Part shown: piece after piece, positions 51,090 to 59,787 of the stretch | Layout of the letters: every line of letters begins with the position of its first letter | How positions within the stretch are numbered: position 1 is the stretch's first letter | Source: JABFSC01 sp031389045 | GTDB lineage: Bacteria; Desulfobacterota; Binatia; Bin18 | Assembly: GCA_031389045.1 (NCBI GenBank) | Contig: JANMSE010000193.1 | Coordinates: forward strand, 8,949-72,948 | Reading direction: 5' to 3' | DNA: 64,000 bases | Made by a program: the position numbers and the translations under genes | The notes under the pieces: model-generated | Told to the model about the DNA's origin: nothing | Database searches by the model: none | What the model saw: the letters and a program-made list of their open reading frames with translations, nothing else

Positions 51090-51836
51090 ATGCCATCAAC
51101 AGTTCTCACGAGTCATCTCAACGGCGTCGCCACCATCACGCTGCACCGACCCGAAGCCCTCAATGCCATCACCACGACCATGCTGGCCGAACTCACGCAC
51201 GCGCTGGAGGATGCGGCCAAGGACGACACGATTGGTGTCATCGTCCTGACCGGCACCGGACGAGCATTCTCGGCTGGGGTGGACCTCAAAGCATTGGGCA
51301 ATCGCGCCCTGGAAAAAGGCGGGATCGGTCCGATTCTTGACGATCCGGCACGCACGGTGATCGCGACGATCCAATCGATCGCAAAGGTCGTGATCGCCAA
51401 AGTGAACGGCTACTGTTTCACCGGCGCGCTGGAGATCGCGCTGGCGTGTGATCTGATGGTCGTCGCGGAGGAAGCCAAGTTCGGCGATACCCACGCCAAA
51501 TGGGGGCTGCGACCAACGTGGGGGATGAGTGCCCGTCTTCCGCAGGCAGTGGGATTACGCAAAGCTCGTGAGCTGTCGTTCACCGCCGATACGTTCACTG
51601 GCCGTGATGCCGCGACGTGGGGTTTGGCGAATGCCGCGGTTCCGCTCGCGGAATTAGACCACGCCGTGCAAATACTGGCGGACAAAATTCTCGCCAACAG
51701 TCGCGGGTCACTGGCCGCTTACAAGACGCTCTATAACCAAGGGATCGGCAAAACGGTCGATGCCGCCCTCGCCTTCGAGAACTCCAGCGTGTTCTCGATC
51801 AACGATACCGGCGAGCGGATCGCGAAGTTTCGCTAA
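51090..51836 (+). CDS. crotonase-fold protein, second catalytic Glu replaced by His
   Basis: A 248-residue crotonase. AFSAGVDLK is the CoA/oxyanion segment. The first Glu remains in TGALEIALACD, but the usual PE of GxPExxxG is THAKWG, so the second acid is lost. Isomerase, hydrolase or decarboxylase chemistry is possible instead of hydration. It follows the LLM gene by 27 bases. Confidence 0.88.
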   Translation: MPSTVLTSHLNGVATITLHRPEALNAITTTMLAELTHALEDAAKDDTIGVIVLTGTGRAFSAGVDLKALGNRALEKGGIGPILDDPARTVIATIQSIAKVVIAKVNGYCFTGALEIALACDLMVVAEEAKFGDTHAKWGLRPTWGMSARLPQAVGLRKARELSFTADTFTGRDAATWGLANAAVPLAELDHAVQILADKILANSRGSLAAYKTLYNQGIGKTVDAALAFENSSVFSINDTGERIAKFR

Positions 51837-51854
51837 AAGAAAGGAGGAACAGGC

Positions 51855-52520
51855 ATGGCACAATCTCAGGTCCGCACGTTAGGAACAGTGCTCTACGAAA
51901 ACTTCGAACTGCTTGATGTCTATGGTCCATTGGAGATGTTCGGGAGTATTGGTCCAGAGTTACGTTTGGTCACCATTGCCCAAAAAGCCGGGCCGGTCAC
52001 CTCAACGCAAGGACCACAAACAGTCGCGCACTACAGCTTCGACAATTGCCCACCGCTCGATTTGATCCTGTTGCCCGGAGGGCTTGGGACCATGGCGGAG
52101 TTGGAGAATGAAGCGTTGCTGACCTTCCTGCGGCAACGTTCAGCGCGCGCGGAAATCACCATGTCGGTGTGCACCGGGTCGGCACTCCTGGCAAAAGCTG
52201 GAGTGCTTGACGGTCATCGCGCCACCTCGAACAAGCAGTTTTTCATGCTCGCCGCCAGTCAAAGTGACAAAGTCCAGTGGATCGACAAAGCCCGCTGGGT
52301 GGAGGACGGCAAGTTCGCCACTTCGTCAGGAGTCTCGGCTGGTATTGATATGGCGTTGGCGATCATCGCGCGGCTTTATGGGAAAGAGCGCGCGGAACAG
52401 ATCGCTGCTGGCACCGAGTACGAGTGGCATCAAGATTCGACCTGGGACCCGTTCGTCAAATATCTCAACCAGGGAGATGCCAGCCAGCTTCCGCCGCCGG
52501 CATCGGCGAATGGATTGTAA
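51855..52520 (+). CDS. DJ-1/PfpI family protein (isonitrile-hydratase-like)
   Basis: A 221-residue class I amidotransferase-like protein. The nucleophile elbow SVCTGSALLAKAG near residue 108 and an upstream LILLPGGLGT match PfpI/isonitrile hydratase. A His in SNKQFFM-like downstream region is not clear. It follows the crotonase by 18 bases and has AAGGAGG. Confidence 0.85.
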   Translation: MAQSQVRTLGTVLYENFELLDVYGPLEMFGSIGPELRLVTIAQKAGPVTSTQGPQTVAHYSFDNCPPLDLILLPGGLGTMAELENEALLTFLRQRSARAEITMSVCTGSALLAKAGVLDGHRATSNKQFFMLAASQSDKVQWIDKARWVEDGKFATSSGVSAGIDMALAIIARLYGKERAEQIAAGTEYEWHQDSTWDPFVKYLNQGDASQLPPPASANGL

Positions 52521-52564
52521 GCGATAGGCGGTCAGCCATCTGACCGCTCACTGTCCCGTCGTTG

Positions 52565-53491
52565 TCACAACTTCGGCAACACCTCCCGCGCCAACAATTC
52601 GAGATGCTCCATCTCATCGAAGACTGGATTGAGCATTAGATGTTGCGCCCCGGCGTGGGTCAGTTCTCCCAGCTTATCGAGACATTCCGCGAGACTGCCC
52701 CAGAGCGAGACGCGCACCGCCATGTCCGCGTTCTTGTAGCGGTCGCCAAACCACTCCCGCAGGCGACGTTCCGCGCGCTCTTTATTGTTGTCGATGGCGA
52801 TGTACACCCGCTTCGACAACGGAAACGTGGCCGGGTCGCGCTTCGCTTCATCCAAGAAGCCGCGCAATAACTCCACGTGTTTCACAAAATCCGATGACGA
52901 CGAACTGCCAGCGCCCATCCAACCATCGCCGTGGCGCACGGCTCGTTTCAGACCAACCGGCTCGCGCGCCCCGAACCACAGCGGCGGATACGGCTTCTGC
53001 ACCGGCTTGGGTTCCATCGAAATGTTCGTGAAGTTCCAGAACGTGCCTGACACGGTGGCTTTTGGTTGCGTCCACAGCGCTTTCAGGATGTTCAAGCCTT
53101 CAACGAAGCGGCGCGCGCGCTGCTCACCCGTCACCCCAAAGACCGCCTCTTGCATGTGTGGACCACCAAACCCCACACCAACAGTGAGTCGCCCCTGGCT
53201 CAGTTGATCGAGCGAGGACAAACTTTTCGCCAACTGCACGGGATTGCGAATCGTGGGCAGAATGACCGACGTACCAAGTCGCAGCTTGGTCGTCAGCGCC
53301 GCCGCGTACGTCAGTAACGTAATCGGCTCCAAGATCGACGTGTCACCAATAATTTGCTCTTGCACCCACAAACTATCGTAGCCAAGGGTTTCCGCCTTAC
53401 GCAGAAACGTATGCAAAAATTGGATGTCGATAGGGGAACTGGCGAAGGTTTGTGGAATCGCGATCCCGCAGGGGGTTTTTCCGGTTGCCAT
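52565..53491 (-). CDS. LLM-class flavin/F420-dependent oxidoreductase
   Basis: A 308-residue luciferase-like protein. SLWVQEQIIGD, LRLGTSVILPTIRNP, LTVGVGFGGPHMQEA and FGAREPVGLKRAVRHGDGW are family blocks. MATGKTPCG (53491) is the start. It is convergent with the DJ-1-like gene and faces the BKACE gene across tandem repeats. Confidence 0.88.
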   Translation of the reverse strand: MATGKTPCGIAIPQTFASSPIDIQFLHTFLRKAETLGYDSLWVQEQIIGDTSILEPITLLTYAAALTTKLRLGTSVILPTIRNPVQLAKSLSSLDQLSQGRLTVGVGFGGPHMQEAVFGVTGEQRARRFVEGLNILKALWTQPKATVSGTFWNFTNISMEPKPVQKPYPPLWFGAREPVGLKRAVRHGDGWMGAGSSSSSDFVKHVELLRGFLDEAKRDPATFPLSKRVYIAIDNNKERAERRLREWFGDRYKNADMAVRVSLWGSLAECLDKLGELTHAGAQHLMLNPVFDEMEHLELLAREVLPKL

Positions 53492-53504
53492 ATTTGTTTT
53501 CCTC

Positions 53505-53528
53505 AATCAGTAGTCAGTAGTCAGTAGA
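53505..53528. repeat. heptameric TCAGTAG repeat
   Basis: TCAGTAG units between the LLM start and BKACE; the BKACE stop codon lies inside a unit. Same word as 31171 and 61284. Confidence 0.7.
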
Positions 53529-54495
53529 GGAGAAGAAGTAGGGTGCGCTTTGCGCACCTCTCCGTTTCCCCATTTCCCCATTTCCCCTCTTGCCCCCTTC
53601 CTCCAAGCCTCAAGCCGCAAGTCTCCAGTTCTAAGCCAATCAACCGTCGTGCCTCTTGCGGGCTCGCGGGTTCTCTCCCGTTAGCACGTGCGACTTCGAC
53701 CGCCCATTTGACGAAATCCGCGTTACTGGTCGCCAGTGACCCATCGACCAGCGTCGCGCGGTCCTCAAAACCGACGCGAATGTGGGCTCCCGTTGTAATG
53801 GCGAGATTGCCGATGGTGAACACACTGTCCTCATACCCGTGCGCCGCCCAAATCGCCTTGGGAAACAACTCCTTGACGCACTCGGTCATGTAGAAATAAC
53901 TGCGCGGTGTTCCAGGCATGATCTGGAAGCCGTCTCCGAACCGACCGGAGAACTCGACCAGGAGATACCGAGGAACGGGCAGCAGTCCGTCTTCAACAAG
54001 CGTAGCGACGTTGGTGAGAAACCCGGTATCCAGCACCGCCGGTTCCGGCACGATGCCCCGTTCACGACAAGCCAGAATGATCTGGCGAATATCCTCGTAG
54101 GAGTTCGGAATCGCAATCGTGCGACGCGAGCCGTTCACCAGTGGAGAGTTGAAGACGATGTTACCAGTGTTGAGTGAGATCATATCCACCGGCTCCGGGG
54201 TCTCGCGCAGGTAGCGGAGGACTTGGTCAATGGTCGCGTCAGGCATGCGCGCGGTCGTGTGGTTGACGAGCAGCGAGGTCTGGGCGCGGATCTGACGATC
54301 CGCCTCAGTGTACCAGGCCGGGTCGTAGCTGATCGCGCCTTGCAGGGTGCGCGCATGAATATGCACGATTGACGCCCCGGCATCGCAACACCGCTTCGCC
54401 TCGGCAGCGATCTCGGTTGGGGTCCACGGCACGTTGGCATTCTGTTCGCGGCCACGCGCACCGTTGAGACAGGCTTTAATAATGATTTTGTCCAT
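53521..54495 (-). CDS. BKACE-family 3-keto-5-aminohexanoate cleavage protein with a repeat-coded tail
   Basis: A 324-residue TIM-barrel protein of the beta-keto acid cleavage enzyme family (acetyl-CoA plus a beta-keto acid). VHIHARTLQG near residue 45 holds the zinc-binding His pair, FSGRFGDGFQIMPGTPRS follows, and GFEDR is near 240. Residues after ARRLIGLE (about 285) are encoded by the repeats 53567-53637 and give GNGETERCAKR, unlike homologs. Start follows AGGAG. Confidence 0.88.
   Translation of the reverse strand: MDKIIIKACLNGARGREQNANVPWTPTEIAAEAKRCCDAGASIVHIHARTLQGAISYDPAWYTEADRQIRAQTSLLVNHTTARMPDATIDQVLRYLRETPEPVDMISLNTGNIVFNSPLVNGSRRTIAIPNSYEDIRQIILACRERGIVPEPAVLDTGFLTNVATLVEDGLLPVPRYLLVEFSGRFGDGFQIMPGTPRSYFYMTECVKELFPKAIWAAHGYEDSVFTIGNLAITTGAHIRVGFEDRATLVDGSLATSNADFVKWAVEVARANGREPASPQEARRLIGLELETCGLRLGGRGQEGKWGNGETERCAKRTLLLLLY
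53567..53637. repeat. octameric CCCCATTT and heptameric CAAGCCT repeats
   Basis: CCCCATTT, CCCCATTT with an 8-nt period, then CAAGCCT, CAAGCCG, CAAGTCT, CCAGTTC, TAAGCC with 7 nt. Both lie in the extended C-terminal coding part of BKACE. Confidence 0.7.
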
Positions 54496-54506
54496 TATGA
54501 AATCTC

Positions 54507-54529
54507 CTGGGAGCGCGGGCGTCTCACCC
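54507..54529. repeat. small GC-rich palindrome upstream of BKACE
   Basis: GCGCGGG and CACCCGCG flank five bases in the gap between the BKACE start and the LLM stop at 54564. It could be a terminator for the upstream LLM gene, with no clear T-tract. Confidence 0.35.
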
Positions 54530-54563
54530 GCGTCAAAGCGAAAGCGCGAGGATGGGTTCGATC

Positions 54564-55682
54564 CTACAACGCCGCCGCGCGAATATCGTCCGTGGCGATG
54601 GTCCGATGAGGGTTGAAGTACGGGATGATGTGCTGCCCGATGCGTTTGATCGACCGCATGATATTGGCGTGCGGAATACGACCCGCCTGCTTGAAGCAGA
54701 TCACCTGGCTCAAACCCGCCGCCTGAAAACGCTCCAACTTACGCATCACTTCGTCAGGATTGCCGACCGCCACCATGTGATGTTCCTTGAGTTGGGCATC
54801 GGTCGCCTCTTTCGGGTCCGCATCCATCGCGAACACATTGCGGAGATATTCATACGAATAGAGGTTGTTCTTCACCACCAGCGGCTCGAATAACTTGGCG
54901 ACGTTGTGCAGAAACCACCGGGCCCCATCAAGGCCAATCGCTTCCTCTTCCTTGTTCTCGGCCACGTGCATGATGGCCACGCCAGCGAATTGTTCGTTGA
55001 CGACTTTCGGAATCTGGTCGGACCGGGTGGCGCAGGAGGCCCGATAGCTCTCCATGCTCTTCTGCACTTGCTCCCAGTTGAAATTGAAGCTCAACACGCC
55101 GAGCCCACGATCCCCAGCCATCTGGTAGCTTTCCGGCGCGACGCAGGCCATCCACATCGGCGGATGGGGTTTCTGAATCGGCTTGGGCACCACACGACGG
55201 GGCGGAATTTTCATAATCTTGCCGTCGTATTCGAGAATATCTTCGGTCCACGCCTTGACGATGATTTGCAGCGCTTCCCGCACTTCGTCGCGCGTGCGGT
55301 CATAATCGACATTGAAGCCGTCGAGTTCTTGCGCGGTGGTTGAGCGTCCGGTGCCGAGGTCCATGCGCCCATTGCTCATAATGTCGAGCACGGCGGCTTG
55401 CTCGGCCACTTTGATCGGGTGATTGAAATTGAAGGGCAACAGCCGCACGCCGTGAGCGATACGGATATTCTTGGTGCGCTGGCTGACCGCGCCGTAGAAC
55501 ACTTCCGGGGCCGAGCTATGAGAGTATTCTTCGAGGAAGTGATGTTCGACTTCCCAGACGTAATCGAAACCAAGACGGTCGGCGAGTTCAATTTGCGCCA
55601 ACGCTTCCCAATAGACGTTGTACTCACTGCGGTCATGCCACGGGCGTGGCGTTTCCATTTCGTAGAGCAAGCCAAATTTCAT
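54564..55682 (-). CDS. LLM-class flavin-dependent monooxygenase (alkanal monooxygenase-like)
   Basis: A 372-residue luciferase-like protein of the longer two-component flavin monooxygenase type. MKFGLLYEMETPRPW starts it; VWEVEHHFLEEYSHSSAPEVF with the conserved His pair, RIAHGVRLLPF and MDLGTGRSTTAQELDGF follow. ATG at 55682 follows GGAGAC. Upstream is a heptameric hairpin repeat. Confidence 0.9.
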   Translation of the reverse strand: MKFGLLYEMETPRPWHDRSEYNVYWEALAQIELADRLGFDYVWEVEHHFLEEYSHSSAPEVFYGAVSQRTKNIRIAHGVRLLPFNFNHPIKVAEQAAVLDIMSNGRMDLGTGRSTTAQELDGFNVDYDRTRDEVREALQIIVKAWTEDILEYDGKIMKIPPRRVVPKPIQKPHPPMWMACVAPESYQMAGDRGLGVLSFNFNWEQVQKSMESYRASCATRSDQIPKVVNEQFAGVAIMHVAENKEEEAIGLDGARWFLHNVAKLFEPLVVKNNLYSYEYLRNVFAMDADPKEATDAQLKEHHMVAVGNPDEVMRKLERFQAAGLSQVICFKQAGRIPHANIMRSIKRIGQHIIPYFNPHRTIATDDIRAAAL

Positions 55683-55740
55683 AAAGTCTCCTTCATCCAC
55701 GGATGAGATGTGAGCGAGAAAATGCGTGAAGGTAAGCATG

Positions 55741-55875
55741 CAGCTATCAGCTTTCAGTAATCAGCCAGACAAGAAAACAGAGAAAAATTTGCCCAACTTT
55801 TCACACGAGCATGGTCCCAAGGTGCGTCCCCTCTTTTTTTGCTGACCGCTGATAGCTGACGGCTGAACGCTTACT
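55741..55875. repeat. CAGCTAT/GCTGATA heptameric repeat with inverted arms
   Basis: Left arm CAGCTAT, CAGCTTT, CAGTAAT, CAGCCAG (55741-55766) and right arm GCTGACC, GCTGATA, GCTGACG, GCTGAAC (55841-55875), inverted across about 75 bases. It lies between divergent genes at 55682 and 56028. The remaining intergenic bases from 55683 to 56027 show no gene. Confidence 0.7.
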
Positions 55876-56027
55876 GCGTAAGAAAGTCCACTTCGAGGGG
55901 CATATAGAGTTGTCCCCAGAGTGTCAAGGCAAACGTCTAGCTTGAGGAGTTCGAGCGGATCATCTAAGCTGCCGCGCAATCGCGGACTTTGGCAACTGAA
56001 GCGAAGCCGCGCAAGAAAGGAAGACTC

Positions 56028-56756
56028 ATGCGAAAGTTACTGTATTTCACCATTGGAGCAATCATCTGTTCGAGTTCGATTGCCTCCGCTCAATCCGCCA
56101 CTCCCACGACGGATGAACAGAAAACCCTGTACGCACTAGGGATGGCCATCAGTCAGTCTCTCGGCATTTTCAGCCTCAGTGAAGAAGAACTCACCATGGT
56201 CAACGCGGGGATCGCCGATGGCGTGCTCAAGCGGGAGCCAAAAGTCGTCATGCAGGAATTCATGCCCAAAGTGCAACAATTGCAGCAGGCACGCCTAGCG
56301 GTGGTCTCCGACGCTGAAAAGAAAGCCGGAGCCGAATTCCTCACCAAGGCCGCCACTGAGAAAGGGGCGACGAAAACCGATTCGGGGCTGGTGTTCTCCA
56401 CCATCACCGAGGGCAAAGGCCCTTCCCCCAAGGCGACGGATAAAGTGAAGGTCCACTATCACGGCACGCTCACCAATGGTGAAGTCTTCGACAGCTCGAC
56501 GCAACGTGGCGAACCCGTCACGTTCCCCTTGAATGGCGTGATTCCCTGTTGGACCGAAGGGGTGCAACGCATGAAGGTGGGAGAAAAAAGCCGTCTCGTC
56601 TGCCCATCGTCGATCGCCTACGGGGAGCGTGGGGCTCCGCCAAAGATCAAGCCCGGCTCGACGCTCGTCTTTGAAGTCGAGCTGCTCGAAATCGTCAAGG
56701 ACGATGCCGCCAGCACGGGCGGCGACGAAGGAAAAGCCAAGAAAACAACCAAATAA
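56028..56756 (+). CDS. FKBP-type peptidyl-prolyl isomerase, secreted (FkpA/Mip-like)
   Basis: A 242-residue protein. MRKLLYFTIGAIICSSSIASAQ is a signal peptide. Residues 35-120 are a dimerisation domain (LYALGMAISQSLGIFSLSEEEL). Residues 125-225 are an FKBP domain with VKVHYHGTLTNGEVFDSS, IPCWTEGVQRMKVGEK and PSSIAYGERGAPP. It folds envelope proteins. The C-terminal tail is Lys-rich. Confidence 0.93.
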   Translation: MRKLLYFTIGAIICSSSIASAQSATPTTDEQKTLYALGMAISQSLGIFSLSEEELTMVNAGIADGVLKREPKVVMQEFMPKVQQLQQARLAVVSDAEKKAGAEFLTKAATEKGATKTDSGLVFSTITEGKGPSPKATDKVKVHYHGTLTNGEVFDSSTQRGEPVTFPLNGVIPCWTEGVQRMKVGEKSRLVCPSSIAYGERGAPPKIKPGSTLVFEVELLEIVKDDAASTGGDEGKAKKTTK

Positions 56757-56762
56757 GGCACC

Positions 56763-56849
56763 GTCAGGAAATAACTTACCGAGCATAGAACACTGCTGGA
56801 CAAGCCAGCAGTGGCACCCACTAGCCAAATCGGCAAGTTATTTCTTGAC
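56763..56849. repeat. nested palindrome (MITE/REP-like)
   Basis: Outer arms GTCAGGAAATAACTTACCGA (56763-56782) and TCGGCAAGTTATTTCTTGAC (56830-56849) pair with two mismatches. Inside is CACTGCTGG / CCAGCAGTG (56791-56813). The palindrome follows the FKBP stop by six bases. Confidence 0.7.
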
Positions 56850-56909
56850 ACGTACTAAGACGCGCGCGCGTCACGTCACTGAACCGTTTTCCGAAAAAGG
56901 AGGAGAACC

Positions 56910-58037
56910 ATGAAAGTAGGAATGACACTGCAATTGACCAGTTTCGGCGGCAAGCCGGATCAGCAAACCTATCAAGAAGAATTGGCCGTGGCGGATATGG
57001 CGGAAGGGTTGGGGTTCGACTCGGTCTGGACGCTCGACCATCATTTCACCGGCTATGTGATGTCGCCCGACCCGGTCGCGCTCTTGATGTACGTCGCGGG
57101 ACGCACCAAACGCATCCAACTGGGCACGGCGGTGATCGTGCTGCCGTGGCATGACCCGGTGGAAGTCACCGAAAAAATCGCCTTACTGGATACGATCTCC
57201 GGTGGCCGCACGATCTTTGGCTTTGGCCGTGGGGCGGCGTCGATTGAATACGCCGGATTCCGTATTCCGATGGAAGAGGCACGCGAACGCTTCGTCGAAA
57301 GCGCGCAGATTATCCGCAAGGGACTCACGCAGGAAAGCTTCTCGTTCGACGGTAAACACTACAAAATCCCCGAAATCCAGATTCGTCCACGGCCGATCTC
57401 ACATCCTGAGAACCGCTTCTATGCGTCGTCGATCAGCCCGGAATCGGCGGAGATCATGGCCAAGTTAGGCTTCGGCGTATTGATCGTCGCACAACGCAGT
57501 TGGGAAGAGACGGCGGCGGATTACCATCGCTATCGTGACGCCGCGACCGCCAGTGGCCATCAGCCGCGTCCGCCGATTGGGTTGTTCAATGTGTTGGTCG
57601 CCGACTCGGCGAGTGAAGCCGAGGACCTGGGCGCGATCCATTTGGGGGCGATGTTCGATTCCATCGACCGGCACTATAAGTTCTCGGACGGCCACCTCTC
57701 GTCGGTCAAAGGTTACGAATTTTACGCCAAGCTGGCGAAGACCTACACGAAACTCAGTGTCGATGAGCAGGCCAAGAGCAAGGCCGTCGAGTTTTTCCGC
57801 AGTCTGCACGCCGCCGGGACTCCGGAGCAGGTGCTCGAAAAGTTCCGCTACATTCACCACACGGTGCCACTAGAACATGCGATCGGCACGTTCGCGTTCG
57901 GTGGTCTGCCGTATCCGAAGCTGGAACGGAGCTTCAAACTGTTCGCCGAGAAAGTGTTGCCCGTGCTCCAGAACGATCCCGCTTTCCGGCTTCCCAAGGA
58001 CTACGTGCCCTCCCCCGCGATGAGCGCGCACGCATAG
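56910..58037 (+). CDS. LLM-class flavin-dependent oxidoreductase
   Basis: A 375-residue luciferase-like protein, related to the 54564 type. SVWTLDHHFTGYVM has the conserved His pair; RIQLGTAVIVLPWHDP, IFGFGRGAASIEYAGF and NRFYASSISPESAEIMA are family blocks. The ATG follows AAAGGAGG. It faces the amidohydrolase gene across a terminator-like hairpin. Confidence 0.9.
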   Translation: MKVGMTLQLTSFGGKPDQQTYQEELAVADMAEGLGFDSVWTLDHHFTGYVMSPDPVALLMYVAGRTKRIQLGTAVIVLPWHDPVEVTEKIALLDTISGGRTIFGFGRGAASIEYAGFRIPMEEARERFVESAQIIRKGLTQESFSFDGKHYKIPEIQIRPRPISHPENRFYASSISPESAEIMAKLGFGVLIVAQRSWEETAADYHRYRDAATASGHQPRPPIGLFNVLVADSASEAEDLGAIHLGAMFDSIDRHYKFSDGHLSSVKGYEFYAKLAKTYTKLSVDEQAKSKAVEFFRSLHAAGTPEQVLEKFRYIHHTVPLEHAIGTFAFGGLPYPKLERSFKLFAEKVLPVLQNDPAFRLPKDYVPSPAMSAHA

Positions 58038-58070
58038 TGAAGATTCACGCCTCACGGTTGGCGTATCGAA

Positions 58071-58099
58071 GGAGAGGAGGCGTTCGCAGCCTCCTCTCC
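58071..58099. terminator. hairpin between convergent LLM and amidohydrolase genes
   Basis: GGAGAGGAGGC and GCCTCCTCTCC form a perfect 11-bp stem with a seven-base loop. It lies 33 bases after one stop and 29 bases from the other. No clean T-tract. Confidence 0.6.
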
Positions 58100-58128
58100 A
58101 ATTCCCGGTTTCTTTCTTCAGGGAAGAA

Positions 58129-59298
58129 CTACTCTCCAAGCTGGTACACGCGACTCACATTTTCCCACAACACATGACGCCGCGCCTGTTCTGGCAGTGG
58201 TGCCATCATCTCGCCTAGTGCTTCCATGTAATGGCCAATGTGATCGGGATGGGGAAAGTCCGACGCCCAGAAAAAGCGCTCACTGCCCACCACGTTAATC
58301 ACCGACGACACCGTCTTTTCATCGGGATCGGCGGAAATCCAGCACTGGCGCTGGAAATAGGTGCTGGGGGATTCCTTCATGCTCGTCGTCTTGCCCAGCG
58401 GCACGCGGTACACGGCATCCATGCGATCCAACAAATAGCCGATCCACCCAGCCTGTGACTCCAACACCACCATCTTCACCGTGGGAAAGCGATCAAAGAG
58501 CCCATAGTGGAAGAGCGACACGAAGGATTGCATCATCCCCTGGGCCACCAAGACATCCATGTACCAAGTAAAGTTGAACGCTTCCTTGTTCTGAGCGAGA
58601 TCGGAGAACCGTTTGTGCACATCCACTTCCGGCGGATCCGCCGTGGGATGAATGGCCAGCGGCACGTTCAACTCCTGCGCCTTGGCCCACAAGGGATCAA
58701 AGTCGGGATGGCCCGGCGATTTGAGTTTCCACGTAAACGGCAGAAAGAAGGCCCCCTTCGCGCCAGCCTTGACCGCCCGCTCGAGTTCGCGTGCCGCCTC
58801 TTTCGGGTCATCGTCCAGTGTGACCTGCGCGATCGGGATCAGCCGACCGCCTGAATCCGAACAGAAATCGACAATCCAGCGGTTATAGGCGCGACAGTGC
58901 GCGGCGGAGAGTTCCGCATCCTTGACCTCGCCGAGAAACAATCCCAACGTCGGATAGAGAATCGACTTGGCGATTCCTTCGCTATCCATGCGGGCGATGC
59001 GTTCCTTGGCATTCATTGAGCCAGCGGGAGCTCCGCCGACGTAGGTCAGATCGGGGCTGGGACTGAGGTCCGTGGCGCCCATCCCACCGAGCGAGCCTGG
59101 AAATCCTGGGTAGCCCGCCCACATCGGCTTGCCATCCAGTTCCATGTATTCGAGACCTTTACTGTTCGTGCGAATCCGCAACGCGCGATCCCGATACTTG
59201 GGTTCCAAATACTTCTCCCACAGATCGGGTGGTTCCAAGATATGGCCGTCGGCGTCGATCGCTCCTTTGAGCTGCACGCCATTCTGTCCTTTTGTCAT
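58129..59298 (-). CDS. amidohydrolase-family (ACMSD-like) protein
   Basis: A 389-residue TIM-barrel hydrolase/decarboxylase-like protein. IDADGHILEPPDLWEKY is the first metal-binding block (DxDxH), AIHPTAD near 220 a second, and FWASDFPHPDHIG near 330 holds the conserved Asp and His. Relatives decarboxylate or hydrolyse aromatic and related substrates. Start 59298 follows AAGGAGGA. Confidence 0.88.
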   Translation of the reverse strand: MTKGQNGVQLKGAIDADGHILEPPDLWEKYLEPKYRDRALRIRTNSKGLEYMELDGKPMWAGYPGFPGSLGGMGATDLSPSPDLTYVGGAPAGSMNAKERIARMDSEGIAKSILYPTLGLFLGEVKDAELSAAHCRAYNRWIVDFCSDSGGRLIPIAQVTLDDDPKEAARELERAVKAGAKGAFFLPFTWKLKSPGHPDFDPLWAKAQELNVPLAIHPTADPPEVDVHKRFSDLAQNKEAFNFTWYMDVLVAQGMMQSFVSLFHYGLFDRFPTVKMVVLESQAGWIGYLLDRMDAVYRVPLGKTTSMKESPSTYFQRQCWISADPDEKTVSSVINVVGSERFFWASDFPHPDHIGHYMEALGEMMAPLPEQARRHVLWENVSRVYQLGE

Positions 59299-59370
59299 GT
59301 GGTTCCTCCTTACTCCTTTCGTTGGATCATCTTTTTTCAACGTCGCAGGGGCCGAGCGCTCATGTGTGGT

Positions 59371-59739
59371 TCAGAGCAGCCCCGGCCATTTGGCGAACTC
59401 GGCATACGTCCAATCGGTCGCGATCTTTCCGTCGCGGCAAGTGAGCACCGCACAGAAAGGCAATTGCCAGTCCGGCCCTTGATCGGGGTTGAGCAACACC
59501 GCCTCGACAATCACGACATTGCCCGTCGCATACGTGCGATCTACGCGCATTTTTCGCTTTGGGGCGGCGCGCAGCACGTTCTTTTCAATTTGCACAAACT
59601 GCTCATACCCACGAATCATCCCGCCATTCACCTCACAATCTGGCGTGTAGCATTCATGGACGAACCGTTCGGCGTCGGTGTTGTACAAATCCTCGTAGCG
59701 CTTGGCGACAATGAGATTCTGTTGCTCTTCGGGCGTCAT
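59371..59739 (-). CDS. NTF2-like/SnoaL-family protein
   Basis: A 122-residue cone-shaped alpha+beta barrel protein. YEDLYNTDAERFVHECYTPDCEVNGG and a C-terminal TDWTYAEFAKWPGLL fit nuclear transport factor 2-like folds, used as isomerases, dehydratases or ligand binders. It precedes the amidohydrolase on the same strand, so a shared pathway is likely. Confidence 0.85.
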   Translation of the reverse strand: MTPEEQQNLIVAKRYEDLYNTDAERFVHECYTPDCEVNGGMIRGYEQFVQIEKNVLRAAPKRKMRVDRTYATGNVVIVEAVLLNPDQGPDWQLPFCAVLTCRDGKIATDWTYAEFAKWPGLL

Positions 59740-59787
59740 GGTTTTCTCTCCTTATTGTGATGCTGTATAGAAACTTATCCCTAACGA

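Noticed and set aside
54536..54563. GGGTTCGATCC considered as the T arm of a tRNA
   Set aside because: No matching acceptor stem, D arm or anticodon arm could be drawn around it.
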